In this document: positions 48,544-60,306 of the stretch, one piece after another
Layout of the letters: each line of letters starts with the position of its first letter
How positions within the stretch are numbered: position 1 is the first letter of the stretch
Assembly (NCBI RefSeq): GCF_000378985.1
Contig: NZ_KB905370.1
Coordinates: 1,345,330-1,409,329, forward strand
Length of the DNA stretch: 64,000 nt
Direction: 5' to 3'
DNA from: Ensifer sp. BR816
GTDB lineage: Bacteria; Pseudomonadota; Alphaproteobacteria; Rhizobiales; Rhizobiaceae
Program-made: the position numbers and the translations under genes
Notes under the pieces: generated by a model
What the model saw: the letters and a program-made list of their open reading frames with translations, nothing else
Database searches by the model: none
Told to the model about the DNA's origin: nothing

Positions 48544-50553
48544 ATGGATCGGTGCATGAAGCACACGCTGGCCGACGTAGTTGAGATCGACCTCCACAGC
48601 GAGCCGCCGAGACCGGCCTCGACTGAGCTTCGTGCACTCTATGAGAACGAAGGCGAAGGCGCCCGAAAGCAGGCGACGCGACACGGCTTCTGGACCGCGG
48701 TCGCGGTTTATCTGCTGTTTTCGATAACCGATATTCTGCTGGTTCCGGACGTTGCGCACTATACGATCGCCGCGCGGTTCACGATCGCCATCGTCGCGCT
48801 GATGGTGATCGAAACGCAGGTCCGAATAAACGTCGGGGCGAATGCCATCGATGCCGCCGCTGCCGCGGCGCTCGTGCTCGCCTATGCCGGCTGGCTCTAT
48901 CCGGCGATGATGACCGCGGACACCGAGAGCATCTCCTACTACATGGTGTTCGGCGCCATCTTCATGATGAGCGTCAACCTGTTCTTCAGCTTTCAGTTTC
49001 GCATTTCGCTGTTCGCATCCGTCACCATCCTCATGATTTTCTTTGCGGCCGTGCTGTCCTTCTCTCCGGCGGACGTCTCCTATCGGCTCGCATTCGGCAC
49101 CTTCAACATCTCCTGCTTCGTTTTCACGTCCTACGTGAACTGGAAGCTCAACCGGGAGCGCTTCAAAGTTTTTCTCAACGCATTCGAAGCGCGCATTCAG
49201 CAGAAGGAGGCTTCCGAGCGCGGCAGGGCGCTGCTGCGGCTGTCGAACACCGACTCCCTCACCGGTCTCGACAACCGCCGCGCCGTCGACCAGAAGCTAA
49301 GGGATTATTGGAGCGACTGGCAGAAGAAGGGGACGAGTTTCGCGGCGTTCCTCATCGACGTCGACTTCTTCAAGAAATACAACGACTTTTACGGACACCA
49401 GGAGGGTGACCGCTGCCTCGTTCTCGTCGCCAGCGCGCTCAAGGATTCGATCGAGCGGTATAGCGGCTCGATCGGGCGCTATGGCGGCGAAGAGTTCATC
49501 GTGCTCGCCCGCCTGGAGACCAGCGAACAGGCGGCCGGTCTCGCCGAGGCGATCCGTTGCAGCGTGGAAAATCTTGCCCTGGAGCACGAGCAGCGACGCG
49601 ACGGCGTGTCGATCGTCACCGTCAGCGTCGGTGCCGCCTTCAGCAGAAATCAGACAGGCTCGAAGCTCGAGAGGCTGATCCACGAGGCGGACCGGGCGCT
49701 CTATGGCGCAAAGGCGAACGGTCGCAACTGCACCCGGCTCTTCGACCCGAACGACCCCCACAGCAGCGATGAGAGCGAAAACATCGCCGCCCTGCTGAAG
49801 ATCGCCATCGACCAGGACCTCGTCTCGCTCGTCTATCAGCCGATCCGAAACGTCGCATCCGGCCGCGTCGACGCCGTCGAGGCACTCATGCGCCTGAGGA
49901 TGCTGGATGGCACCTCGGTTCCTCCGAGCCTCTTCATCCCCATCGCGGAACGCACCGGCGCCATCCTCGACCTCGGGCGTTGGGCGATCAGGAGGGTGTG
50001 CCGCGAACTGCTGGCGGACGAGCATGTCCCGGTCGTCAGCGTGAACGTCTCACCGATCCAGTTGAAATCGCCGGGCTTCGCCGCCTCTGTCGCGGCGATT
50101 CTCGGCGAAACCGGCGTCGCCGGCAGCAGGCTGGCTCTCGAAATCACCGAGGGGCTGGAGATGGAGATGCATTCCGATATCCTTCGCTGCATCAGCGATC
50201 TCAAGACGCTCGGCGTCAGGATCTGGCTCGACGACTTCGGAACGGGCTTCGCGGGCCTGTCGTGGCTGCGCCTGATCGATTTCGATACGGTGAAGATCGA
50301 TCGCTCCTTCCTGCACGATTGCGACAATCCGAGGGGAAAGGCGATGCTGCAGGATATCATCGGACTCGTGCGAAATCGCGGCCACAAGATCCTTGTGGAG
50401 GGCGTGGAGACCGAGGAGCAATTGGCACTGATGCGGCAATTCCGGATCGATCAGGTTCAGGGATTCCATGTCGGGCGCCCGGCACCGGCGCAGGCGCTCC
50501 GGTTGTCACCAGTGCCGAACATCCGCTCCACGGCCCTGACAAAACCGCGCTGA
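48544..50553 (+). CDS. Membrane GGDEF-EAL c-di-GMP protein
   Basis: Inner-membrane protein of 669 residues from ATG 48544; a GTG at 48427 would add 39 residues unlike the rest, and ATG 48556 is also possible. Five or six hydrophobic segments in the first ~210 residues form an integral sensor domain of MASE type. A GGDEF domain follows with GGEEF (active-site type) but no RxxD inhibitory site. Then comes an EAL domain with EALMR, LEITEGLEME, DDFGTGFAGLSWLR, KIDRSF and EGVETEEQ. Both catalytic domains look intact. Its nearness to the secretion genes suggests c-di-GMP input to matrix export, which is an inference. Confidence 0.9.
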   Translation: MDRCMKHTLADVVEIDLHSEPPRPASTELRALYENEGEGARKQATRHGFWTAVAVYLLFSITDILLVPDVAHYTIAARFTIAIVALMVIETQVRINVGANAIDAAAAAALVLAYAGWLYPAMMTADTESISYYMVFGAIFMMSVNLFFSFQFRISLFASVTILMIFFAAVLSFSPADVSYRLAFGTFNISCFVFTSYVNWKLNRERFKVFLNAFEARIQQKEASERGRALLRLSNTDSLTGLDNRRAVDQKLRDYWSDWQKKGTSFAAFLIDVDFFKKYNDFYGHQEGDRCLVLVASALKDSIERYSGSIGRYGGEEFIVLARLETSEQAAGLAEAIRCSVENLALEHEQRRDGVSIVTVSVGAAFSRNQTGSKLERLIHEADRALYGAKANGRNCTRLFDPNDPHSSDESENIAALLKIAIDQDLVSLVYQPIRNVASGRVDAVEALMRLRMLDGTSVPPSLFIPIAERTGAILDLGRWAIRRVCRELLADEHVPVVSVNVSPIQLKSPGFAASVAAILGETGVAGSRLALEITEGLEMEMHSDILRCISDLKTLGVRIWLDDFGTGFAGLSWLRLIDFDTVKIDRSFLHDCDNPRGKAMLQDIIGLVRNRGHKILVEGVETEEQLALMRQFRIDQVQGFHVGRPAPAQALRLSPVPNIRSTALTKPR

Positions 50554-50575
50554 CATTTGCTGCCGCATTCTCCCG

Positions 50576-50605
50576 CTACAGCGCCGCTCGAAGACGGCGC
50601 GCCTT
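50576..50605. repeat. Degenerate copy of the CAGCGCCGCGCGTCT hairpin family
   Basis: ACAGCGCCGCTCGAAGACGGCGCG is an imperfect hairpin just after the GGDEF-EAL stop, related to the perfect copy at 62821-62864. Confidence 0.45.
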
Positions 50606-51727
50606 AGGACAGCGACGGCGGTACGACGACGTAGTTGCTGAAGCCGCCGTCTCGATCGGTCAGGCCGGAAATCGCCTCATTGACGTTTTCGAGCGGGAAG
50701 ATCTTGTGCTCGAGGTAGGATAGGTCGAGCGCTCCCGTGCGGACCATCTCCGCCATTTCCTGCCCTTGAGCGGCCGTAAACCAGTTCGAACCGATAAGTT
50801 GGACCTGCTCGTCCATCAGCCACTTGACATCGATCGGCAGGTCTTCGGCGACACCGCCCACATTGACGACGCGGCCCCCCCCCCCGCCGCACGCCTCATG
50901 GAGTCCACCATCGTGGCCGCCGGCGCCTTGGCGCCGAGCGCGCTGATGACGAAATCGACGCTCTCTCCGCCCGTCAGCGACCTTGCCCATTCGCCCGACG
51001 ACCGATCCGCGAGCGACATGATCTCGATGCGGTCCGGCGCAAGCGCCTTGACCCTTTGCAATAGTTCGTCGTTTCGCCCGGTTCCAAGGATGCGCGACAG
51101 GCCCATCGCCAGACCCAGCACGGTGGCGGCGACGCCCAGGGTACCGGTGATGCCGTCAATCAGCGCGACCTGTCCCGGACCGGCCTTGGCGTTCTTCAAG
51201 GCGCCGTAGGAGGTGCCGAGATAGCCGAACCGCCCGGCCTGCAGGAAGCTCAGATTGTTGGGGAGGCTGACCAGCGCATATTCCGGCGCTGTCATGTATT
51301 GGCTGAAGCCGCCATAAGGGTAGAGATAGAAGATCCGCTGGCCGTCCGGGCTGGTGCTGAAATAGCCGTTCAGGGTGTAGTACCGGCACTGGCTCCGGTT
51401 TCCCGACCGGCAGGCTTTGCACGATCCGCAGGAGCGCAACGGGCTGACATAGACCCGGTCACCGGGTTTGACGTTGATGACCGCCTCGCCCACCTCTGCC
51501 ACGACGCCGGCCGGATCGAGCCCGAAGATGGCCGGAAATTTCGGTATCGGCTGGTGCGGGAACCACGTCGGCCAGTTGTTGATTACATTGGCCATGTTCG
51601 GCACGATGCCGCAGGCCCTCACTTCGACCAGCACGTCCGTCGCCCTTGGCTTCGGCACCGGTATCCTGTCCAGCGACATCGGCTGATGCAGAGCATGCAG
51701 CCGCGCAGCAATCATCGTCTTTTCCAT
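50604..51727 (-). pseudogene. Zinc-type alcohol dehydrogenase, frameshifted at a poly-G run
   Basis: Medium-chain dehydrogenase split over two frames. The 5' part (51727 to about 50886) reads MEKTMIAARLHALHQPMSLDRIP, the structural-zinc motif CGSCKACRSGNRSQC, and IDGITGTLGVAATVLGLAMG (Rossmann region). The 3' part continues in another frame with GGRVVNVGGVAEDLPIDVKWLMDEQVQLIGSNWF and SNYVVVPPSLS. The switch is at an 11-base C run on the + strand (50875-50885; G run in the sense strand). Cause may be true mutation, phase variation or a sequencing error. If the frame is restored, the enzyme is complete at about 370 residues. Confidence 0.85.
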
Positions 51728-51797
51728 TGTGTTCGCCTCCGCTCGGGATCAGGCGGGCTGTCTCGGCCCGTCCCATGTTCACTTGGTTTTCTCGGTA

Positions 51798-52222
51798 TCA
51801 GTGGAGCTTCGCGCCGCCGCTCAGCCCGGCGGCCGGTCGGCCTTCAGGGAGCGTCGAACGCCGCCCCGGCGGGCGGAGATCGGCGGGGAACACCGTCACC
51901 CACTGATTGTCCTGCACCTGCTTCAATTTCGTGGACGCTTTTCCGGCATTGAACTTGCCTTCGAAATCGCGCAGTCCCAGCACAGTCTGGACCGTGTTCG
52001 CCCGAAGCCATTCGGCCATGGCTGCTTCGTCGAGCTTGCCCGCACCCGCGGCGGCGGCCGCCAGGATCTGCCAGGCCGCATACTCGGCCGCGGCTTGATA
52101 TTCGGCGTGCGGATAGGGGAAGCCCGCGGCCTTCGCGCGCTCATTGTAGGCGGGCACGAATTCGGCCGCACCGGCATTGGCCAGGAGGGGTTCGTGTTCC
52201 TCGAACCAGGTCAGGGTCGTAA
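51798..52222 (-). pseudogene. C-terminal remnant of a LivK-like ABC substrate-binding protein
   Basis: About 140 residues (from TWFEEHEPLLANAGAAEFVPAYNERA through WLRANTVQTVLGLRDFEGKFNAGKAS to VQDNQWVTVFPADLRPP) match the C-terminal lobe of periplasmic branched-chain amino-acid-type binding proteins. The first two thirds and the signal peptide are missing; the upstream DNA is the antisense of a truncated LysR gene. The product would not be exported or functional. Confidence 0.75.
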
Positions 52223-52229
52223 GTGATGT

Positions 52230-52578
52230 AGGCGACTTGGCGGGCCTGCCGCTCTTGCAGCTGGAGACGCGGCCGAATGCGTGGACGACATGGTTTGCCG
52301 CGCAAGGTACGGATTCGCCCAGCGTCACGGGAATGCTGTTCGATCAGTTCGCGACGATGACGCAGGCGGCGATTTCCGGGCTTGGGGTCGCGCTCCTTCC
52401 GGATTATCTCGCCGATGTCGAACTCAGCGAGGGCCGTCTTCAGCCCCTCCTGCAGCGATCGGTCTCAGGCTCCGGCTCCTACTGGCTGGTCTGGCCGAAG
52501 GCACGGGCGAACTACCCACCGCTCGAGGCATTCCGCACATGGCTCGCCGCGGAGATCTCGACAAGTGGTTCTCAATGA
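52230..52578 (+). pseudogene. C-terminal remnant of a LysR-family regulator
   Basis: The frame encodes LAGLPLLQLETRPNAWTTWFAAQG, then MTQAAISGLGVALLPDYLADVELSEGRLQPLL and GSYWLVWPKARANYPPLEAFRTWL, which is the second half of a GcvA-type LysR effector domain. The HTH and first half are absent; the reading frame begins inside the LivK remnant. It marks one side of a deletion joint at about 52220-52240. Confidence 0.75.
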
Positions 52579-52671
52579 GCGGAAAGGCCAGAGGATTGAA
52601 ATAGCGGTTGGGCGGCTGGAATGTCGAGCGTCAGCCGGCTGCCGACGAAGCCGCTCGATCGCCATGCCGGC

Positions 52672-52863
52672 CTATGGAAGGTCAATCTCGCCGTCCACGA
52701 CGTGGTTGAGACCTGTGCCTTCCGCCGTCAGCGTCATACGGACCTTCAGCTTCTTGCCGCCGGCCTGCCCTTCGCGCACCGTCTCCTCAAGCTTGCGCTG
52801 CGAGGTTACGCCGACTTCCTTCAGGAACTTGCGGATCGACATGTTGAAGGCGTCTTCGCTCAT
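52672..52863 (-). CDS. Small conserved protein, DUF6494-like
   Basis: 63-residue protein starting MSEDAFNMSIRKFLKEVGVTSQRKLEE and ending in TLTAEGTGLNHVVDGEIDLP. I recognise it as a small conserved family of unknown function (DUF6494). AGGAG lies about seven bases upstream of the ATG at 52863. It has no partner gene on its strand; the probable small RNA at 52945-53060 lies about 80 bases upstream in the same orientation. Confidence 0.75.
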   Translation of the reverse strand: MSEDAFNMSIRKFLKEVGVTSQRKLEETVREGQAGGKKLKVRMTLTAEGTGLNHVVDGEIDLP

Positions 52864-52944
52864 GGCGGAACTCCTCTGTGTCCGGAAGGGATTGTAAGGG
52901 AAGGCAAGTGGTTACGGAAGCAGGACGTGACGCGCGGTGCCACA

Positions 52945-53060
52945 CAAATAGACCCCGAGCCTGGAGGAGGCATCGGGGTCTTTGACCTGACCGGTGCAGG
53001 AGGAGGAGTGCGACCGGCAGACATCTCGCGCGGTGGGAGGGTACTGCGCTTCGATAATGG
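52945..53060 (-). ncRNA. Probable trans-acting sRNA with three anti-SD loops (alpha-r14-like)
   Basis: Read on the minus strand, three consecutive hairpins occur. The first (53049-53028) has a GCGC stem and a loop containing CCCTCCC. The second (53017-52991) is CCGGT-GCA paired with TGC-ACCGG and has loop CTCCTCCTCC. The third (52981-52950) has the 9-bp stem AGACCCCGA/TCGGGGTCT with loop GCCTCCTCCAGG and is followed by TATTTG, a plausible terminator. Three stem-loops each showing a CCUCC anti-Shine-Dalgarno motif is the hallmark of the rhizobial alpha-r14 sRNA family (for example NfeR1). Ends are approximate; the promoter was not identified. Confidence 0.65.
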
Positions 53061-53250
53061 TGAGGATAGAGCATTCTCCATCATGAAATTGTACCCTGGG
53101 TTACATCGCGGCGCTGCGCGCAAACCGACCGGCCTTGAAATTGCGGAGGTAAGCGAGGAATGCCAACCGCGCAGGAAGCTTGCCTGAACACCGCGCTGTC
53201 GGACCATCCGAGAAACACACGACAGAGCCTTTTCCGCCTCATCGGTTTTA

Positions 53251-53278
53251 GCGTCTGAAAAGACGCGCGGCGCTGTAG
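53251..53278. repeat. Partial copy of the CAGCGCCGCGCGTCT hairpin family
   Basis: GCGTCT-gaaa-AGACGC hairpin, continued by GCGGCGCTGTAG, which equals the right arm of the perfect copy at 62821-62864. Lies upstream of the small gene at 53316. Confidence 0.6.
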
Positions 53279-53315
53279 AATGGGGCTCGAAACCAGCACA
53301 GACGAGGTCACGGCC

Positions 53316-53531
53316 ATGCACAAGTTTACAGTCATCGTCATGGAAGAGTTCGAAGCCGACACTGCAGAGGAGGCCGCCTTGCTCATGTATCAGGCACTGA
53401 CCAAAGGACCAGCACCGCTGCACTATTCGGTCACCGACGAGATAAGGACCGCAACCAATCTAACGCTCGACAGGGAAAAGGCAGATGAATTTGCCAGCGT
53501 TGATCACACGGCCGATCCTGGCAATTGGTAG
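53316..53531 (+). CDS. Small hypothetical protein
   Basis: 71 residues from ATG 53316 (MHKFTVIVMEEFEADTAEEAALLMYQALTKG); an in-frame ATG at 53280 gives 12 more. It has an acidic, alternating beta/helix pattern like small ferredoxin-fold proteins of rhizobia, but I cannot name a family. The ribosome site ahead of 53316 (GACGAGG) is moderate. No operon partner. Confidence 0.6.
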   Translation: MHKFTVIVMEEFEADTAEEAALLMYQALTKGPAPLHYSVTDEIRTATNLTLDREKADEFASVDHTADPGNW

Positions 53532-53653
53532 CGCACGGCTAGTTCGACAGATGTTGCCAGCGGATTGCGATGCGAGCGCGGCTTCATGCCGATCCATGAA
53601 AAGCGAGATTAGTGGCATTTCCTTGACAGTATGTTAGTGGCATGCAACGTTAT

Positions 53654-53665
53654 GCTAACGTTAGC
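53654..53665. promoter_or_regulatory. LacI-type operator upstream of ppc
   Basis: Perfect palindrome GCTAACGTTAGC with central CG, followed by the sequence GCAAAGAT. It is 89 bases before the ppc ATG and 23-28 bases after a TTGACA (53623-53628) that could be a -35 box. The same 12-mer and a matching AAAGAT occur at 57724-57735. Confidence 0.75.
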
Positions 53666-53754
53666 GCAAAGATAACTGCGCTCTTGGCGCGAAGCCTCCC
53701 CGCGAGACCGCGCCCAACTGTTCGAATTGGCCGATCTGATGAAGGCGCCCGACG

Positions 53755-56508
<2,754 letters not shown>

Positions 56509-56517
56509 GCAGCCTTA

Positions 56518-56534
56518 AGCGCCGTGCGTCTTTT
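56518..56534. repeat. Degenerate half-copy of the CAGCGCCGCGCGTCT repeat
   Basis: AGCGCCGTGCGTCTTTT in the short gap between ppc and the convergent LacI gene; only the left arm is recognisable. Confidence 0.4.
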
Positions 56535-56542
56535 CGCTTGAA

Positions 56543-57550
56543 TCAGGCCGGCGGCGGGCCGGCGCTGTTCCGGACGATCAGGTCGGGCGGAGAGATCGAG
56601 CTGTAGGGTAGGCCGATCTGGCTCTTGTTCTGCAGCTGATGCAGGAACCACAGTCCGCACGCCGTCGCCAGTTCCGACACGGGCAGCCGCACTGTCGTTA
56701 GTCCCGGACCCCACCAGCGATAGCCGAGCTCGTCGCCGAAGCCGACGATGGAGAGCTGCGAGGGCACCTGTATGCCGAGGCGGTTGAGTTCATCGATTGC
56801 GCCGAGCGTGTTCTGCACCGCACCTACGACGAGTGCCGTCGGCGGCCTTTTCCTTTCGAGCAGGCGACGAACCGCCTCGCGCCCGAATTCCGTCGACGAT
56901 GGCGCTCCGAGTTCCTCCATCTGTTCCACCTCCGCGCCGCTGGCCGCCACGGCGTCGCGAAATCCCTGGATGCGCGCCATGCCGGTCGGAAGCTCGCCCG
57001 TGCCGCCGATATAGGCGACACGGCGATGGCCCAGCTCGAGCACGTGCCTCGCAGCCTCGAAGATCGCTTTGGTGTCATCAATCCCGAACCATTGCTCGCC
57101 GAGCGATGCCTGCTTTCGCAGGAGCTGGATATGCGGCGTCATTTTCAGGAGCCGCGCTGCCTCGGGAAGCGGCTTGGCGCTGGGGACGAGTATGATCCCG
57201 GCGACATTCACGCTGGTTAGTTCGCGAATATGCCGCAGCTCCAGCGTCCTGTCGTCATCGGTTTCGCACAGGGTCAGTTGGTAGTTCGCCGAAAGCAGGC
57301 AGCGAGAAAGCGCATGCGCGATGGTCGAATAGAAGCTGTTGCGGATGTCGGGGACGATCAGGCCGACGAGATTGCTTGAAACCCCGCGCATCATCCGCGC
57401 CGCCCGATTGGCGACATAGCCTGCCTCTTCGGCCGCGTGCTGCACCTTCAGTTTCATTTCGTCGCTGATGCGCCTGTCGCCGGCGAGCGCGCGACCGACC
57501 GTCGAGGGCGACACTTTGAGGACGGCGGCCAGATCTTTGATCGTTACCAT
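56543..57550 (-). CDS. LacI-family transcriptional regulator
   Basis: 335 residues. N-terminal LacI HTH (VTIKDLAAVLKVSPSTVGRALAGDRRISDEMK) with hinge helix region RAARMMRGVSSNLVGLIVPDIRNSFYS, then a periplasmic-binding-protein-like effector domain (VAYIGGTGELPTGMARIQGFRDAV, TALVVGAVQNTLGAI, LSIVGFGDE). It lies between two genes each preceded by GCTAACGTTAGC, the kind of CG-centred palindrome LacI proteins bind. Probably represses ppc and the dehydrogenase-kinase unit; the ligand is likely a sugar acid or related compound, but this is not shown. Confidence 0.9.
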   Translation of the reverse strand: MVTIKDLAAVLKVSPSTVGRALAGDRRISDEMKLKVQHAAEEAGYVANRAARMMRGVSSNLVGLIVPDIRNSFYSTIAHALSRCLLSANYQLTLCETDDDRTLELRHIRELTSVNVAGIILVPSAKPLPEAARLLKMTPHIQLLRKQASLGEQWFGIDDTKAIFEAARHVLELGHRRVAYIGGTGELPTGMARIQGFRDAVAASGAEVEQMEELGAPSSTEFGREAVRRLLERKRPPTALVVGAVQNTLGAIDELNRLGIQVPSQLSIVGFGDELGYRWWGPGLTTVRLPVSELATACGLWFLHQLQNKSQIGLPYSSISPPDLIVRNSAGPPPA

Positions 57551-57723
57551 AAAAACCCGCAGCAGTTGGACTCATGCGGCAAACGATAGCATGAAATGCC
57601 GGCGCTTCAACGCCTTTCCACGCGCATAAGCTGCGTTAACATTGCTTTCAACGTGTATTCAGATGTGAAGAACCAGCCCTTTCCCCAGCCTTCGCATTCC
57701 ACTTGACCGGGTTTACGCTCAGC

Positions 57724-57735
57724 GCTAACGTTAGC
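57724..57735. promoter_or_regulatory. LacI-type operator upstream of the 2-hydroxyacid dehydrogenase
   Basis: GCTAACGTTAGC again, followed by ATAAAGAT; identical core to 53654-53665 in the same orientation. It lies 38 bases before the dehydrogenase ATG and 174 bases from the LacI start, so it may serve both. Confidence 0.75.
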
Positions 57736-57772
57736 ATAAAGATTGTGGGTGCTCCGTCGAGGGAGGGGGAAC

Positions 57773-58735
57773 ATGACGCATACCGTATTGCTCACGGATT
57801 ACGCCTGGCCGGATGACGGCATAGAGCGGTCGGTGATCGAGGCGGCCGGCTGCCGGCTCGTCAGCGGGCCGGCCAATCCCGCCCCGGCCGAACAGATCGA
57901 GGCACTCGTGCGAGACCACCAGCCCGCAGCGATCCTGACGTGCTGGGCGCAAGTCTCCGCCGCCGCGATTGCGGCCGCGCCGGATCTCCGGATCGTCGCC
58001 CGGCTGGGTGTCGGGCTCGACAACATTGCCGTCGATGCCGCCACGGCGCGCGGCATTTGGGTGACGAATGTTCCCGACTATTGCGTCGCCGAGGTCTCCG
58101 ACCACGCCGTCGGTTTTGCCCTGGCGTGGACGCGCGGCCTCGTCCATTTCGACCGTCAGGTGCGCGGCGGCCACTGGGAGCCGGCGAGCGCACGGCTTCG
58201 GCGGATTTCCGAGCTCACCTGCGGCATCATCGGATTCGGCCGCATCGGTCGTGCCACGGCGGCCAAGATGGCTGCTTTTGGTTGCAGCATTGTCGCTCAC
58301 GATCCCTATGCGCCGGATGCAGCGGCCGGTGTCCGCATGCTGCCGTTGGACGAACTTCTGGCCATCAGCGATATCGTCGTCGTGCATGCGCCGCTGACGC
58401 CCGACACGCATCACCTTATTGGAGCCGACGCACTTTCCAGAATGCGCCGCGGCAGTCTTCTCATCAATGTCAGCCGGGGTGGCGTCGTCGACACCGAAGC
58501 GGTGATCGACGCGCTGGAAAGCGGCCAGCTCGGCGGCGTGGGGCTCGATGTCCTGGAGGCGGAACCGGAGATTCCTGCACGCCTCCTTGCCCACCCCGGC
58601 GCAATGATCACGCCGCATGTCGCCTTCTCCTCGGACGCTTCCCTGATAGAGCTGCGCCGTCGCGCCGCCGAAGAGGTCGTCCGCGTGCTTTCCGGTCAAC
58701 CGCCGGAACAGCCCCGAAACCGGCCCGCGGCCTGA
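57773..58735 (+). CDS. D-isomer-specific 2-hydroxyacid dehydrogenase
   Basis: NAD(P)H-dependent 2-keto/2-hydroxyacid oxidoreductase of 320 residues. The start at 57773 follows GGGAGGGGGA. Cofactor motif is GIIGFGRIGRATAAKMAAFG; catalytic Arg in NVSRGGVVD, Glu in DVLEAEPE, His in ITPHVAFSSD. It resembles the CtBP-like/phosphoglycerate dehydrogenase group; hydroxypyruvate, glyoxylate or a sugar-derived 2-ketoacid are possible substrates. It has its own LacI-type operator, and a kinase gene (now broken) follows after a repeat. Confidence 0.9.
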   Translation: MTHTVLLTDYAWPDDGIERSVIEAAGCRLVSGPANPAPAEQIEALVRDHQPAAILTCWAQVSAAAIAAAPDLRIVARLGVGLDNIAVDAATARGIWVTNVPDYCVAEVSDHAVGFALAWTRGLVHFDRQVRGGHWEPASARLRRISELTCGIIGFGRIGRATAAKMAAFGCSIVAHDPYAPDAAAGVRMLPLDELLAISDIVVVHAPLTPDTHHLIGADALSRMRRGSLLINVSRGGVVDTEAVIDALESGQLGGVGLDVLEAEPEIPARLLAHPGAMITPHVAFSSDASLIELRRRAAEEVVRVLSGQPPEQPRNRPAA

Positions 58736-58743
58736 CGGCCGCC

Positions 58744-58785
58744 TAAAGCGCGTCGCATTCAATCATATTCATGCGACGCGCTTTA
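58744..58785. repeat. Rhizobial-type intergenic hairpin repeat
   Basis: TAAAGCGCGTCGCA and TGCGACGCGCTTTA form a perfect 14-bp stem with a 14-base loop, followed by GGTCTTTGTTTTTG. Downstream, CCCAAAA...TTTTGGG within TGTCG...CGACA (58806-58844) makes a second hairpin. This composite resembles a dispersed element I recall from rhizobial genomes; it could terminate the dehydrogenase transcript. Confidence 0.75.
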
Positions 58786-58874
58786 GGTCTTTGTTTTTGC
58801 GCATGTCGATGTCCCAAAACCGCTGCACACTTTTGGGCGACATACACTAACTGTCCAGACGCACAAAGGCAGCC

Positions 58875-59875
58875 ATGACCGACATCCAGCTATTCGACGC
58901 GTTCCTGATCAGGCATGGGCTGCGCTCGGTAAACGAAGCCGCCTCCTACCGGCCATTGACGGGCGGCGTGTCGTCCGACATTTACCGGGTCGAGCTGCCG
59001 GGGCGGACGCTTTGCATCAAGCGCGCGCTGCCGAAGCTGAAGGTCGCGGCCGACTGGCAGGCGCCGGTTTCGCGCAGTTCCTTCGAATGGGGCGGATCAG
59101 CTTTGTCGCAAGCCATTTCCCCGTGAATGTTCCCACGCCCCTGGCACACGACCAGGAATCGGGACTCTTCGCGATGTCCTTCCTTTCGACCGAGGACCAT
59201 CCGCTTTGGAAGGCGCAGCTCCTCAGCGGTCGCGTCGCGCGCGAGACGGCCGCCGCCGTCGGACGGACGACGGCGCGAATTCATGCGGCAAGCACTGAGG
59301 ATCCGGATCTCCCCGGCCAGTTCGACTCCGGCGACAATTTCCACGCGCTGCGGCTGGAGCCCTATCTGCTTGCCGCTGCCCGCGCGCATCCGGACGTCGC
59401 CCCGCAATTGCGCGCGCTGGTCGAGCGGACGGCGACGACGAGACTGGCACTCGTTCACGGCGACGTCAGCCCGAAGAATCTTCTGGTGGGCACCGAGGGG
59501 CCGGTCTTCCTCGATGCCGAATGCGCCTGGTTCGGCGATCCGGCCTTCGACCTGGCCTTTTGCCTCAACCATCTGCTGCTCAAGCGCCTCGCCGTGCCGG
59601 AGAAGTCCGCCGGGTTGCGCGCTGCCTTCGACGCTCTCGCCGAAGCCTATCTCGATGCGGTCACGTGGGAGGCGAGCGCCGCCATCGAAGCGCGCGCCGC
59701 CGCTCTGCTGCCGGGCTTGCTCCTGGCCCGGATTGACGGCAAGTCGCCGGTCGAATACGTCACCCGCGATGACCAGCGCGATGCCGTCCGTCGCTGTGCC
59801 CTGCCGCTGATCCTCAGACCGGTGGAGAGGCTCGCGACGGTGGCCGACGCTTGGTTTCGAACCGGCTGGCGGTAG
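58875..59875 (+). pseudogene. APH-family small-molecule kinase, frameshifted
   Basis: Aminoglycoside-phosphotransferase-like kinase split by one frameshift. The first part from ATG 58875 reads TDIQLFDAFLIRHGLRS, the nucleotide-loop region LTGGVSSDIYRVELPGRTLCIKRALP (Lys for ATP) and ends near SFEWG. The rest continues in another frame as RISFVASHFPVNVP, then the catalytic LVHGDVSPKNLLV and metal-site FLDAECAWFGDPAFDLAF. The shift, about one base lost, is at roughly 59085-59110, with no long homopolymer. If restored it would be a full kinase of about 333 residues. The substrate is unknown; sugar or hydroxyacid is suggested by its neighbour. Confidence 0.8.
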
Positions 59876-60306
59876 CCTGTACCGACAGCGCCGCGCGTCT
59901 TTTCAGGCGCGCAAAGGCCGCTTGCGCCCGCGGATGGGCTCGGGCAATGCACGGCCCGTTCGATCGGCGCGCGGGAGCCGGCGGGCGATGACAAGTTCGG
60001 GGGATCTGCTTGTGCCGGCGCGGGGATTGTTTGCGCGACGGGCCGAAACGCCAAAAGCGCCCCGGAAGACGCTTTTTCAATGGGCGTAGATTTGGTTGCG
60101 GGGGCCTGCAGCCACGGAGGCTTGTAATTTTCCAAACTTCAGGGTGGCTTTACGGCGAGAATTTCTGTTTCGCCCCGCCGTTGCATCGCCGCGCTCACGA
60201 CCGCTGTCGGACCGGACGCAGCCATCCGGACCTGGCCGCGCTAGGGGCGCAGACCGGCCCGTTGCGGTCATGTCGATCTTGATCGACCTTCCGGGCGAGC
60301 TGCCAA
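59876..60306. other. Intergenic region with a partial hairpin repeat
   Basis: Contains ACAGCGCCGCGCGTCT (59885-59900) followed by TTTC and a decayed right arm, another copy of the 62821-62864 family. No convincing gene in the rest. Confidence 0.5.
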
